Part shown: positions 34,726-43,160 of the stretch, piece after piece
Layout: each line of letters begins with the position of its first letter
Position numbering within the stretch: position 1 is the first letter of the stretch
Assembly (NCBI GenBank): GCA_965204695.1
Contig: OZ242007.1
Location: forward strand, 1,612,001 to 1,676,000
Length of the DNA stretch: 64,000 nucleotides
Direction: 5' to 3'
Origin: JAHEKD01 sp965204695
GTDB lineage: Bacteria > Pseudomonadota > Gammaproteobacteria > Arenicellales > JAHEKD01
Notes under the pieces: generated by a model
Database searches by the model: none
Told to the model about the DNA's origin: nothing
The model's input: the letters and a program-made list of their open reading frames with translations, nothing else
Made by a program: the position numbers and the translations under genes

Positions 34726-37700
34726 ATGGAATTTAAAGATGTAGAAAGTCGTTATAACGGGCCACAAATTGAACAAAACGTACTGGAATTTTGGCGCGAG
34801 AATGATATTTTTGAAAAATCAATTGAACACAGTCAAGGCAACCCCCGCTTTTCATTCAGTGAAGGTCCACCTACCGCCAATGGTTTACCTGGTATTCACC
34901 ATGTTTTAGCCCGTACTTTTAAAGATATTTACCCACGTTATAAAACCATGCGTGGCTATTATGCACCGCGCAAGGCAGGTTGGGATACTCATGGCTTACC
35001 TGTTGAACATCAAATCGAAAAGGAACTCAAAATTTTCGATAAAAAGCGAATTGAACAAGAAGTTGGCATTGATGAGTTCACCCGTCGCTGCCGTGATTCA
35101 GTCATGCGCTATATCGGCGACTGGGAAAAAATGACCGAACGCATGGGCTACTGGGTTGATCTAGATCAAGCCTATTACACGCTAGATAATGACTATATCG
35201 AGTCTGTCTGGGCTCTACTCAAACAGATTTGGGATAAAGGCTTGATTTATCAAGGCTATAAAGTTGTTCCTTATGACCCTCGTATTGGCGCCACCCTATC
35301 ATCACATGAATTAGCGCAGGGCTATAAAGAGATTGTCGATCCGGCAATAACAGTTCGTTTTCGATTAACAGATGATCCAAATACCTCGTTTCTGGCCTGG
35401 ACCACAACGCCATGGACCATCCCTTCGCATCAGTTTCTGGCCGTACATCCTGATATTGACTATGTTTATGCCAAACTGGAAGATGAAACAGTAATTGTTG
35501 CTAAAGCATTACTTGAACAAGTATTAGGCGAGCAAGCTTATAAAATCACACAAACCGTTAAAGGTAGCGAACTGGTCGGTAAAACCTACCAACGACCATT
35601 GGATTACCTGACCGACGAACACCCTGACGTCACTTTCAGAGTCTATGAAGCCGACTTTGTCACCACCGAGGACGGCACCGGCATTGTCCACTGTGCTCCG
35701 GCTTATGGTGCAGAGGAAATGCCAATTGCCTTGGAAAACGGTATTCCAATTGTTCATGGTGTTGGTTTGGATGGTTATTTTAAGGAAGAAGTTACGCCGG
35801 TGGCGGGCGAATTTTTCAAAGATGCCGATCCCATTTTGATCGAAGTGATGCGCGAAAAAGGCGTTTTATTCAAAAACGAAGAATATACGCATAACTACCC
35901 TCACGGTTGGCGAACAGGTGATCCAATCATTTATTACGCAAAAAATGCCTGGTACATCCGTACCACCGCGATCAAAGACCGAATGGTTGAATTGAACAAT
36001 ACGATTAACTGGGTACCGGAAACCATCAAACAAGGCCGATTTGGCAACTGGTTGGAAAATAATATCGATTGGGCGCTGTCACGTGAGCGATTTTGGGGGA
36101 CGCCTTTGCCAGTTTGGACTGATGACCAAGGTGATATGATTTGTATCGGCTCAGTTGCTGAGTTAGAAGAATTATGCGGCAGATCAATCTCAGATATAGA
36201 TTTTCACCGCCCTGCCATTGACGATGTCACCTTTGAAAAAGACGGAAAAACCTACAAGCGAGTACCAGAAGTCATCGACTGCTGGTTTGATTCAGGTGCT
36301 ATGTCCTACGCTCAGTGGCATTATCCTTTTGAAAACAAAGAAGAATTTGAACAACATTTTCCAGCTGATTACATTTGTGAAGCCATCGATCAGACTCGCG
36401 GCTGGTTTTACACTTTGCACGCTATTGCTTCGTTAGTTTCTGATAGCGTAGCTTATAAAAACGTGATTTGCCTGAGCCACATTGTCGATCAGCATGGTAA
36501 AAAAATGTCCAAATCATTGGGCAATATTATCAATCCATATGATGTGTTTGACACCGTTGGCGCTGACCCACTACGTTGGTATTTTCTGGCCAGAATCGCA
36601 CCCGAAGGACAAAAGCGGATTTCTATCGACATCGTTTCAGATGTGGCCAGCAACTTCATTAATACATTATGGAACACATACGCCTTTCTCATTATGTATG
36701 CCAAGCTGGATAATATTGATTTAAACCGTCAAGTAGCCATTACTGAGCGCCCTGAAATCGACCGTTGGGCGTTAGCGTTGCTGCATAAAACTGTTACGGT
36801 GGCGACTGAGGCCATGGATAACTATGATGCCAAAACAACTGGAGAAGCGATTGAGAATTTCGTTAATCAACTTAGTAATTGGTATATTCGTCGTAATCGC
36901 CGGCGCTTCTGGAAAGCCAAAGCAAGTGACGATAAGCAATCTGCATATTTAACACTTTATGAATGTTTAAACACCACGCAGAAGCTGATTGCACCATTCA
37001 TGCCATTTTTGGCGGAGCATATTTATCAAAATTTGACTCGCAGCATAAATCCTCAGGCCTGTGAAAGTGTGCACCTGGTTGAATGGCCTAGCATTGATTC
37101 AGACTGGCAAAATGATCAACTGGTTGAGGAATTTGATGATGTGCAACGTATTATTTATTTAGGCCGTGCCGCACGTGAACAGAGCAAGGTCAAAGTTCGC
37201 CAGCCTCTGTCAAGATTATTGTTACGCGTGCCAAACGACATAGCTAAACTAGCTGCCGAAAAGCATCAGGCACAATTAAAGGAAGAATTGAATGTAAAGG
37301 CAATTGAATTTGTGGCCGCTGATGCAGCACTAATTCAATATCGAATCAAACCCAATTTACCCAAAATTGGAAAATTATATGGCAAACAGATTCCAGCTAT
37401 TAAACAAGCACTATTAAGTGCCAATGGCCGTGAGATTGCCGCAGCTGTAGCTCAACAACAAAGTATTGAGCTTTATGTGGACGGTAACCATCTTAAATTT
37501 CAACCGGACGAGGTGCTGATTGAAACTGAGTCTGCCGAAGGTTACTCCTGTGCTGAAGCCGATGGGTTTTTAGTTGGCCTGGATACAGAACTCAATGAAT
37601 CACTGATTCGAGAGGGCTTAGCACGTGAATTAGTCCGTACCATTCAAGATGCACGCAAACAAGCAGGCTTGGAAATTTCAGATCGAATTGATTTGGCAAT

Positions 37701-37872
37701 TAATGGCAGTGATGCCGTCATGCAAGCCGTTGAGGAATTTAAATCGTATATTATTGAAGAAACGTTGGCAAATGATCTTGTTAGCACTGAAAGTTTGTCA
37801 AAAGGTTACAAAACAGAAAAAACACTTGACGAACACAATTGGCTAATTAAACTGGTAAAATCTGAAAACTGA
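34726..37872 (+). CDS. ileS: Isoleucyl-tRNA synthetase, type 2 (IleRS2)
   Basis: IleRS charges tRNA-Ile and edits valine. The 1048-aa protein has features of type 2, the archaeal/eukaryotic-like class: FKDVESRYNGPQIEQNVLEFW at the start, HGLPVEHQIEKEL, an editing domain at about 185-385 (WTTTPWTIPS), KMSKSLGN and a C-terminal part without the Cys-rich zinc finger of type 1. The HIGH motif reads G-I-H-H (34891-34902) instead of H-x-G-H. That altered motif is known from IleRS2 enzymes highly resistant to mupirocin. ATG 34726 is preceded by TAGGAG. The gene is downstream of a T-box, which is unusual for gammaproteobacteria. No second ileS is in the window. Confidence 0.97.
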   Translation: MEFKDVESRYNGPQIEQNVLEFWRENDIFEKSIEHSQGNPRFSFSEGPPTANGLPGIHHVLARTFKDIYPRYKTMRGYYAPRKAGWDTHGLPVEHQIEKELKIFDKKRIEQEVGIDEFTRRCRDSVMRYIGDWEKMTERMGYWVDLDQAYYTLDNDYIESVWALLKQIWDKGLIYQGYKVVPYDPRIGATLSSHELAQGYKEIVDPAITVRFRLTDDPNTSFLAWTTTPWTIPSHQFLAVHPDIDYVYAKLEDETVIVAKALLEQVLGEQAYKITQTVKGSELVGKTYQRPLDYLTDEHPDVTFRVYEADFVTTEDGTGIVHCAPAYGAEEMPIALENGIPIVHGVGLDGYFKEEVTPVAGEFFKDADPILIEVMREKGVLFKNEEYTHNYPHGWRTGDPIIYYAKNAWYIRTTAIKDRMVELNNTINWVPETIKQGRFGNWLENNIDWALSRERFWGTPLPVWTDDQGDMICIGSVAELEELCGRSISDIDFHRPAIDDVTFEKDGKTYKRVPEVIDCWFDSGAMSYAQWHYPFENKEEFEQHFPADYICEAIDQTRGWFYTLHAIASLVSDSVAYKNVICLSHIVDQHGKKMSKSLGNIINPYDVFDTVGADPLRWYFLARIAPEGQKRISIDIVSDVASNFINTLWNTYAFLIMYAKLDNIDLNRQVAITERPEIDRWALALLHKTVTVATEAMDNYDAKTTGEAIENFVNQLSNWYIRRNRRRFWKAKASDDKQSAYLTLYECLNTTQKLIAPFMPFLAEHIYQNLTRSINPQACESVHLVEWPSIDSDWQNDQLVEEFDDVQRIIYLGRAAREQSKVKVRQPLSRLLLRVPNDIAKLAAEKHQAQLKEELNVKAIEFVAADAALIQYRIKPNLPKIGKLYGKQIPAIKQALLSANGREIAAAVAQQQSIELYVDGNHLKFQPDEVLIETESAEGYSCAEADGFLVGLDTELNESLIREGLARELVRTIQDARKQAGLEISDRIDLAINGSDAVMQAVEEFKSYIIEETLANDLVSTESLSKGYKTEKTLDEHNWLIKLVKSEN

Positions 37873-37895
37873 CCAAAAATGACAAAAGATAGAAT

Positions 37896-38339
37896 ATGAA
37901 AAAACCTGTGCCTTTTAAGCTTGACTCGTTTCTGCCGTTCAAGTTAAACACAACAGCAGATTTAATTAGTAGGGACTTCGCTGAGATTTATACCAATAAA
38001 CATAAGCTCAGTCGTTCGCAGTGGCGTATTTTAGTAACGCTTAATGAACATGGACAATTAACAGCCAAGCAGGTTTGTGATTTGACCTATATGGAAAAGG
38101 TCATGGTTAGCCGTGCAGTAAAAGAATTAGTCAGACGCAAACTAATCAAGCGCAAAATTAATAAAAGTGATAAGCGATCTATGTTTCTTGAATTAACAGT
38201 TGGCGGCAACAAAGCAATTCAGCAACTAATTCCAGCGGTAAAAGAGTGGCAAACCGTGACCAAGAAAAAGTTAGGTGCTAAAAATTATAACGCTCTGGTT
38301 GATCTTCTTAATCAGGTAAAAACTCGGTATGAAAAATAA
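37896..38339 (+). CDS. MarR-family transcriptional regulator
   Basis: This 147-aa protein has the MarR winged helix: LSRSQWRILVTLNEHGQLTAKQV then MEKVMVSRAVKELVRRKLIKR and the wing with KSDKRSMFLELT. It is 23 bases after ileS, probably in the same transcript. Its target and signal are unknown; it may regulate this unit or something elsewhere. Confidence 0.9.
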   Translation: MKKPVPFKLDSFLPFKLNTTADLISRDFAEIYTNKHKLSRSQWRILVTLNEHGQLTAKQVCDLTYMEKVMVSRAVKELVRRKLIKRKINKSDKRSMFLELTVGGNKAIQQLIPAVKEWQTVTKKKLGAKNYNALVDLLNQVKTRYEK

Positions 38340-38357
38340 AACTCTAAAGCTGCAGCT

Positions 38358-39098
38358 TTAAAGCCAGTCTCCCGCTGCCTGTAAAGGTCTCTGGTTATCA
38401 ACCTCGCTGATCCAAACTACTAATGCTTTACGCTCAGCTGGCAGGCTTTGTCTGGGTAACTCGGTGACCAAATTAAAACTACCGTTCTCTAATGAGGCAA
38501 CCTGTGCACTGTGACCTAAAACAGCAAAATCATGAGTCAGTGTTCGCCCTCGATTCTCTCCCGCACCGATTTCGTTTGTAATATCAAAACCCAAAACCGC
38601 ACAATGAACAATTACGTTTGTATCCATATCGATTAAGGGATCAAAGTGTACTGAAACTTTTTGACCTGTGATCTCGGCACTTAGTTGACCCACTTCAGCA
38701 GATTGCAAATCGACCAACTCATGACGCTTAAAAAACCCTCGCCATTCTTTTCCGTCGACCACAAAGCCAGGCGTATAAACCTGACTAATACCACCTTCTT
38801 CTCGATAAAGACGTTGTCTGAAACTAAAATCGCTACTGGCCAGTTCATCTTTCCAGCCTAACCGGTCCCAATAATCAACATGAAAAGCTACAGGAATCAC
38901 ATCTTTCCACAATCGTGGATCATTTTTAAGTTGGCTGATCCAGGCGTCAGCAGGCGGACAACTACTACAGCCTTCAGACGTATAGAGCTCAATGAGCTGG
39001 TTTTTCTCTTTACCCGAGCTGATAATTGTTGATTCAGCCAAAATTGATGTATTAAAGCATACGGCTATTAATACAACTGAAATATATTTAATCTTCAT
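38358..39098 (-). CDS. DUF1223 secreted thioredoxin-like protein
   Basis: This 246-aa protein has a Sec signal (KIKYISVVLIAVCFNTSILA) and the DUF1223 core IELYTSEGCSSCPPAD, with a CSSC redox-type site, then FHVDYWDRLGWKD. The family is thioredoxin-related; its role is not known. ATG 39098 is used, although a GTG 9 bases upstream is also in frame. The leader DNA upstream (39110-39220) holds three hairpins. Single gene, convergent with the MarR gene. Confidence 0.9.
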   Translation of the reverse strand: MKIKYISVVLIAVCFNTSILAESTIISSGKEKNQLIELYTSEGCSSCPPADAWISQLKNDPRLWKDVIPVAFHVDYWDRLGWKDELASSDFSFRQRLYREEGGISQVYTPGFVVDGKEWRGFFKRHELVDLQSAEVGQLSAEITGQKVSVHFDPLIDMDTNVIVHCAVLGFDITNEIGAGENRGRTLTHDFAVLGHSAQVASLENGSFNLVTELPRQSLPAERKALVVWISEVDNQRPLQAAGDWL

Positions 39099-39125
39099 TT
39101 TGATCACCCGATGAACTATCGATTC

Positions 39126-39209
39126 CCTCGGGTAACCCCGAGGCTGTTATCGGAATAGCCCTTTCGGGCTGATCCGGTGAACATCACATTGCTACAATTC
39201 GTGATGTTC
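39126..39209. other. Three hairpins in the gap between DUF1223 and rlmH
   Basis: CCTCGGG/CCCGAGG (39126-39143), AGCCC/GGGCT (39157-39170) and GAACATCAC/GTGATGTTC (39179-39209) are all perfect stems. None has a T tract. They could be part of a compound repeat with the family A copy just downstream, or mRNA structures in the DUF1223 leader. Confidence 0.45.
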
Positions 39210-39233
39210 AATCTATATACACTCATTCATCCA

Positions 39234-39277
39234 CAGGCAAGCCCGTGGTATTCTGTCGCTTTCACGAACGCTAATAA
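39234..39277 (+). repeat. Dispersed intergenic repeat, family A, copy 2
   Basis: It contains GCCCGTGGTATTCTGTCGCT, then TTCACGAACGCTAATAA, matching 15737-15780 and, reversed, 51673-51718. It lies 74 bases before the rlmH start. Confidence 0.85.
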
Positions 39278-39350
39278 CTACAGACTCTTTTATTTTTGTT
39301 AAGTTCACCATTACTACATATAAAAGCTTAAAGACTTACAGTTAGAATAA

Positions 39351-39836
39351 ATGCCAGAAATTCGCATCATTAGTTTGGGCACAAAATTACCGTCTTGGGT
39401 AAATACGGCCGTGGATAATTATTTAGCACGCATACCCAGGCATCAATTTGTTATGGATTTAATAGAAATACCCACCAGCAAAAGAACCACAACCAGCAAT
39501 ATTAAGAACATTCTTGCTCATGAGAGTCAAAAAACCCTGGATAAAATTCCGGCTGGTTTTGTTCATATTTGCTTGGACAGGAGCGGACAGCATCTGAGTT
39601 CGGAAAAATTGGCTAAAATTATGCAAAATTGGTTGGATGACAGTCAAAGTGCAGCGATAACTATTGGGGGGCCGGAAGGGTTTCCTCAATCACATCTACA
39701 AACTAGTCAGCAGATATGGTCATTATCAACTTTGACATTGGCTCATCCGGTAGCACGTGTCGTTTTAGCTGAGCAACTTTATCGTGCCTGGAGTATCATG
39801 TCTGGCCACCCTTACCATCGGGGCGAAAGCTATTGA
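39351..39836 (+). CDS. rlmH: 23S rRNA (pseudouridine-1915) N3-methyltransferase
   Basis: RlmH is a SPOUT methyltransferase that acts on helix 69 of assembled 70S ribosomes. The 161-aa protein has ITIGGPEGF, the SAM-binding loop, and ends LYRAWSIMSGHPYHRGESY, the family hallmark, with the final Tyr in place. Its TGA overlaps the maf ATG. It begins a compact operon rlmH-maf-rng-nitrilase. Confidence 0.98.
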   Translation: MPEIRIISLGTKLPSWVNTAVDNYLARIPRHQFVMDLIEIPTSKRTTTSNIKNILAHESQKTLDKIPAGFVHICLDRSGQHLSSEKLAKIMQNWLDDSQSAAITIGGPEGFPQSHLQTSQQIWSLSTLTLAHPVARVVLAEQLYRAWSIMSGHPYHRGESY

Positions 39837-40414
39837 TGAATCACCATGTCTATTTAGCCTCTGCATCACCAAGACGACGTGAACTACTTGAACAAGTCGC
39901 TATTCGTTATTCTGTTATCGAACCTAATGTAGATGAGTCTAAATTAAACGACGTGGACCCACAGGCTTACACACAACGAATCGCTGTCGCCAAAGCATTT
40001 TATGTTAATCAGATCATAAACCAGCAAAAGTATGAATATCGTCCAATAATCGCCGCTGACACCGCTGTAGTATGTGATCGGGATATTTTAGGTAAACCAA
40101 AAAATAAAACTGATGCGATTTTAATGCTGACACGTTTATCAAATACTACCCATCAAGTTTACTCGTCGATTTGCCTTCTAAGAGAATCCAGCCCCGAAGT
40201 TGTCACTCAGATTAGTGATGTGACTTTTAGATCGCTTTGTGAACAGGAAATCGAAGAATATTGGAATTCAGGTGAACCCGCCGACAAAGCAGGAGCTTAT
40301 GGTATTCAAGGCCTAGGAGCAAAATTTATTAAACATTTAAAGGGTAGTTATTCTGGTGTAATGGGTTTACCGTTGTACGAACTCATGAGTTTATTAGACA
40401 ATAGACCCTTATGA
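39836..40414 (+). CDS. maf: Maf-family nucleotide pyrophosphatase (dTTP/UTP type)
   Basis: This 192-aa protein, of the YhdE type, removes pyrophosphate from non-canonical or methylated nucleotides; the dTTP/UTP specificity is inferred from its place next to rng. Family marks are LASASPRRRELL, the active-site region IAADTAVVCDRDILGKP and AGAYGIQGLGAKFI. ATG 39836 overlaps the rlmH stop and its own stop overlaps rng by 4 bases. Confidence 0.95.
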   Translation: MNHHVYLASASPRRRELLEQVAIRYSVIEPNVDESKLNDVDPQAYTQRIAVAKAFYVNQIINQQKYEYRPIIAADTAVVCDRDILGKPKNKTDAILMLTRLSNTTHQVYSSICLLRESSPEVVTQISDVTFRSLCEQEIEEYWNSGEPADKAGAYGIQGLGAKFIKHLKGSYSGVMGLPLYELMSLLDNRPL

Positions 40415-41922
40415 GCGAAGAAATCCTAATCAATGTTACTCCTCAGGAAACTCGGGTTGCTATTGTTGAGAATGGCATTTTACAAGAGTTGCATGTTGAA
40501 CGTAATGAAACCCGTGGCATTGTCGCTAATATTTACAAAGGTAAAGTGGTGCGCATATTACCCGGCATGCAGGCGGCATTTATTGATATTGATGAACAAC
40601 GCACCGCTTTTTTACATGAAGTAGACATATTTACCCCCCAGGAAATAGAACAAGAAAAAGATAAAACCGATGATGACCAGCAGTTGGAATCGATTGACGA
40701 AAAACCCGTTCGTATTCCAATCCAGGAAACACTGCATGAAAGTCAGGAAATTATCGTTCAGGTGATTAAAGATCCACTGGGTGATAAAGGTGCACGCTTA
40801 ACCACCGAACTCACTATTCCCGCGCGGCATCTGGTCTATCTTCCACTAACTGACCATATTGGAGTATCACAAAAGATTAGCGATCTAGAGGAACGCGAAC
40901 GCCTGCGCGAATTACTAAAAGAGATAGTTCACGAACTCCAAGTGCCTGGTGGTTACATCGTGCGCACTGTAGCCGAATCGGTCAGCCGTGATGAGCTTAT
41001 AGAGGACATTCGATTTTTAAACCAGCTTTGGCAACGCATTCAAAATCGGATCAAGGAGGCTGAATCGATCGGATTGGTGCATGAAGATATTCCTTTATTA
41101 CTTCGAACTATGCGCGATCATGTCCATGATGGAGTAGAACGGATACGAATTGATTCTGCCGAGGCAACTACAAAAGCACGCGATTTCGTACAAGACATTA
41201 TTCCTGATGTAGCAACTAAGATCGAGCACTACAAAGTCGAGCGCCCTATTTTTGATTTGTTTCAGGTTGAAGATGAAATCAATAAGGCTTTACAGCGAAA
41301 AGTACCGCTTAAGTCCGGTGGTTATTTAATTATTGATCAGACCGAGGCCATGACCACGGTCGATGTCAATACAGGAGGTTTTGTCGGTCGGCGCACCATG
41401 GAGGAAACATTATTTAAAACTAATTTAGAAGCTGCACAAGCTTTAGCCCGGCAATTACGGTTGCGCAATATTGGCGGGATTATCATTATCGATTTTATTG
41501 ATATGCAGGATGAAGAGCACAAACGCCAGGTCATGCGTGCATTAGAAAAAGCTCTGGCTAAAGACCGAGTTAAAACCTTTATCACCGAGATGTCATCACT
41601 GGGATTAGTGGAAGTAACACGCAAACGTACTCGTGAAAGTCTCGGTCGAATGCTATGTGAGCCCTGCCCAGTTTGTGAAGGCAAAGGCATCGTCAAAACA
41701 GCAGAAACGATTTGTTATTCAATTTTTCGAGAAATTGTGCGTGAATCTCACTTATTTGAAGCAAGTAAGTATCTGATTATTGCTTCCCAGATTGTCGCAG
41801 ACCGACTTCTCGATCAAGATGCCAAAGGCTTACAGAATTTACAGGACTTTATTGGCAAACCTATAAATGTACAAGTTGATTCGTTATACAGTCAGGAAGA
41901 CTACGACGTGATATTGATGTAA
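40411..41922 (+). CDS. rng: Ribonuclease G
   Basis: RNase G matures the 5' end of 16S rRNA and degrades some mRNAs. The 503-aa protein has the S1-like N-part (NIYKGKVVRILPGMQAAFIDI), the catalytic acidic motifs in TVDVNTGGF and IIIDFIDMQ, and the CEPCPVCEGKG zinc-link Cys pair. It lacks the long C-terminal scaffold of RNase E. It overlaps both neighbours (maf upstream by 4 bases, nitrilase downstream by 1). Confidence 0.97.
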   Translation: MSEEILINVTPQETRVAIVENGILQELHVERNETRGIVANIYKGKVVRILPGMQAAFIDIDEQRTAFLHEVDIFTPQEIEQEKDKTDDDQQLESIDEKPVRIPIQETLHESQEIIVQVIKDPLGDKGARLTTELTIPARHLVYLPLTDHIGVSQKISDLEERERLRELLKEIVHELQVPGGYIVRTVAESVSRDELIEDIRFLNQLWQRIQNRIKEAESIGLVHEDIPLLLRTMRDHVHDGVERIRIDSAEATTKARDFVQDIIPDVATKIEHYKVERPIFDLFQVEDEINKALQRKVPLKSGGYLIIDQTEAMTTVDVNTGGFVGRRTMEETLFKTNLEAAQALARQLRLRNIGGIIIIDFIDMQDEEHKRQVMRALEKALAKDRVKTFITEMSSLGLVEVTRKRTRESLGRMLCEPCPVCEGKGIVKTAETICYSIFREIVRESHLFEASKYLIIASQIVADRLLDQDAKGLQNLQDFIGKPINVQVDSLYSQEDYDVILM

Positions 41923-42728
41923 TGAAAAAAGCTGCCGTTATCCAAATGAATTCAAGCTCCAAGGTCGAGGATAATCTCAGGCTTGCTGAGTTACTGCTAA
42001 GACAAGCCGCAGATCAAGATGCCCAACTTGCTGTGTTGCCGGAAAACTTTTCCCAAATGCCTTTATCGGAGAAACAGCGTTTGCAGGCCACAGAGCCGTT
42101 TTCTCAAGGTCCGATACAGGAATTTCTGAGCCAAATCTCAAACGAACTCAGGCTCTGGATTGTTGCTGGGACCATTTCAATCACCGCAAAAACACAAAAC
42201 AAGGTTCGTAGCGCCAGTCTGGTTTATGACGACAAAGGTCAGTGTATGTGCCGTTATGATAAACAACACTTATTTGACGTTGATCTTGCCAATGGGGAAT
42301 CATACAAAGAATCCAGTTATATCGAATCTGGCAATCAAACTCAGCTTATCGATACCCCTGTCGGCAAAATAGGTCTAAGTATTTGTTATGACTTGAGATT
42401 TCCAGAGTACTATCGACTTCTGTCAGAACAAGGGGCAGACATTATTACTGTACCTTCGGCGTTCACTCATACAACCGGACAGGCTCATTGGTTAACTTTG
42501 TTGCGTGCCCGTGCAATAGAAAACCAGGTTTATATTCTCGCACCTGGACAAACTGGTCAACATGATAATGGCAGGTCAACCTTTGGTCACAGTGTGATTT
42601 TCGACCCTTGGGGTGACCAATTAAGTTTATTGGAAGCTGATAATGGTGTGATTTACGCCGTTATAGATCACGACAGAATCCGACAAGTTCGCCAACAAAT
42701 TCCCTGTTTAAAACATCGAAAACTTTGA
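41922..42728 (+). CDS. Carbon-nitrogen hydrolase, Nit1-type (deaminated glutathione amidase-like)
   Basis: This 268-aa nitrilase-superfamily protein has the Glu-Lys-Cys triad in VLPENFSQM, RYDKQHLFDVD and LSICYDLRFPE. The layout is that of Nit1/YbeM, which repairs deaminated glutathione. It shares a single base with the rng stop (TAATG), so it is in the same operon. In E. coli a different gene follows rng. Confidence 0.93.
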   Translation: MKKAAVIQMNSSSKVEDNLRLAELLLRQAADQDAQLAVLPENFSQMPLSEKQRLQATEPFSQGPIQEFLSQISNELRLWIVAGTISITAKTQNKVRSASLVYDDKGQCMCRYDKQHLFDVDLANGESYKESSYIESGNQTQLIDTPVGKIGLSICYDLRFPEYYRLLSEQGADIITVPSAFTHTTGQAHWLTLLRARAIENQVYILAPGQTGQHDNGRSTFGHSVIFDPWGDQLSLLEADNGVIYAVIDHDRIRQVRQQIPCLKHRKL

Positions 42729-42819
42729 ATATTGTTGATAGCCGCAAGCTATTGATTAAGTTATAATTTCGCGCCCTAAACAACAGTAACAGTTTTGCAA
42801 CGTATCGTGGGAGATCAAC

Positions 42820-43137
42820 ATGCCTATTTATGCGTATAAGTGCCAGGCCTGTGGACATCAATTTGACAAAATTCAGCGCATCTCAGATGCGGCCTTGACT
42901 GATTGCCCTGAGTGTAATCAGCCCGAATTAAGAAAGCAGATTACCGCAGCGGCATTCAAGTTAACTGGCACCGGCTGGTATGAAACTGATTTCAAAAATA
43001 ACAACAAAAAGGATTCAGAGAAAACTAAAACCAGCGACGATTCGTCCAATAAATCCGAGTCAAAATCCGACTCAGGGTCCAAATCCAGCGATAGCAAATC
43101 TGATAACAAAAGCACGGCTAAAAAAGACGCGGCCTAA
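42820..43137 (+). CDS. FmdB-type zinc ribbon protein
   Basis: This 105-aa protein begins MPIYAYKCQACGHQFDKIQ and has CPECNQPELRKQI, the two Cys pairs of the FmdB zinc ribbon. The last ~45 residues are a low-complexity Lys/Ser/Asp tail. FmdB-like proteins often precede aspS in proteobacteria, as here (23 bases apart). The function is not known in detail; a regulatory role has been proposed for the family. Confidence 0.93.
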   Translation: MPIYAYKCQACGHQFDKIQRISDAALTDCPECNQPELRKQITAAAFKLTGTGWYETDFKNNNKKDSEKTKTSDDSSNKSESKSDSGSKSSDSKSDNKSTAKKDAA

Positions 43138-43160
43138 TAACTATCCGGGAAATCTCATCT

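Noticed and set aside
39126..39209. Hairpins as a terminator for the upstream MarR gene
   Set aside because: None is followed by a T tract, and the DUF1223 gene lies between.
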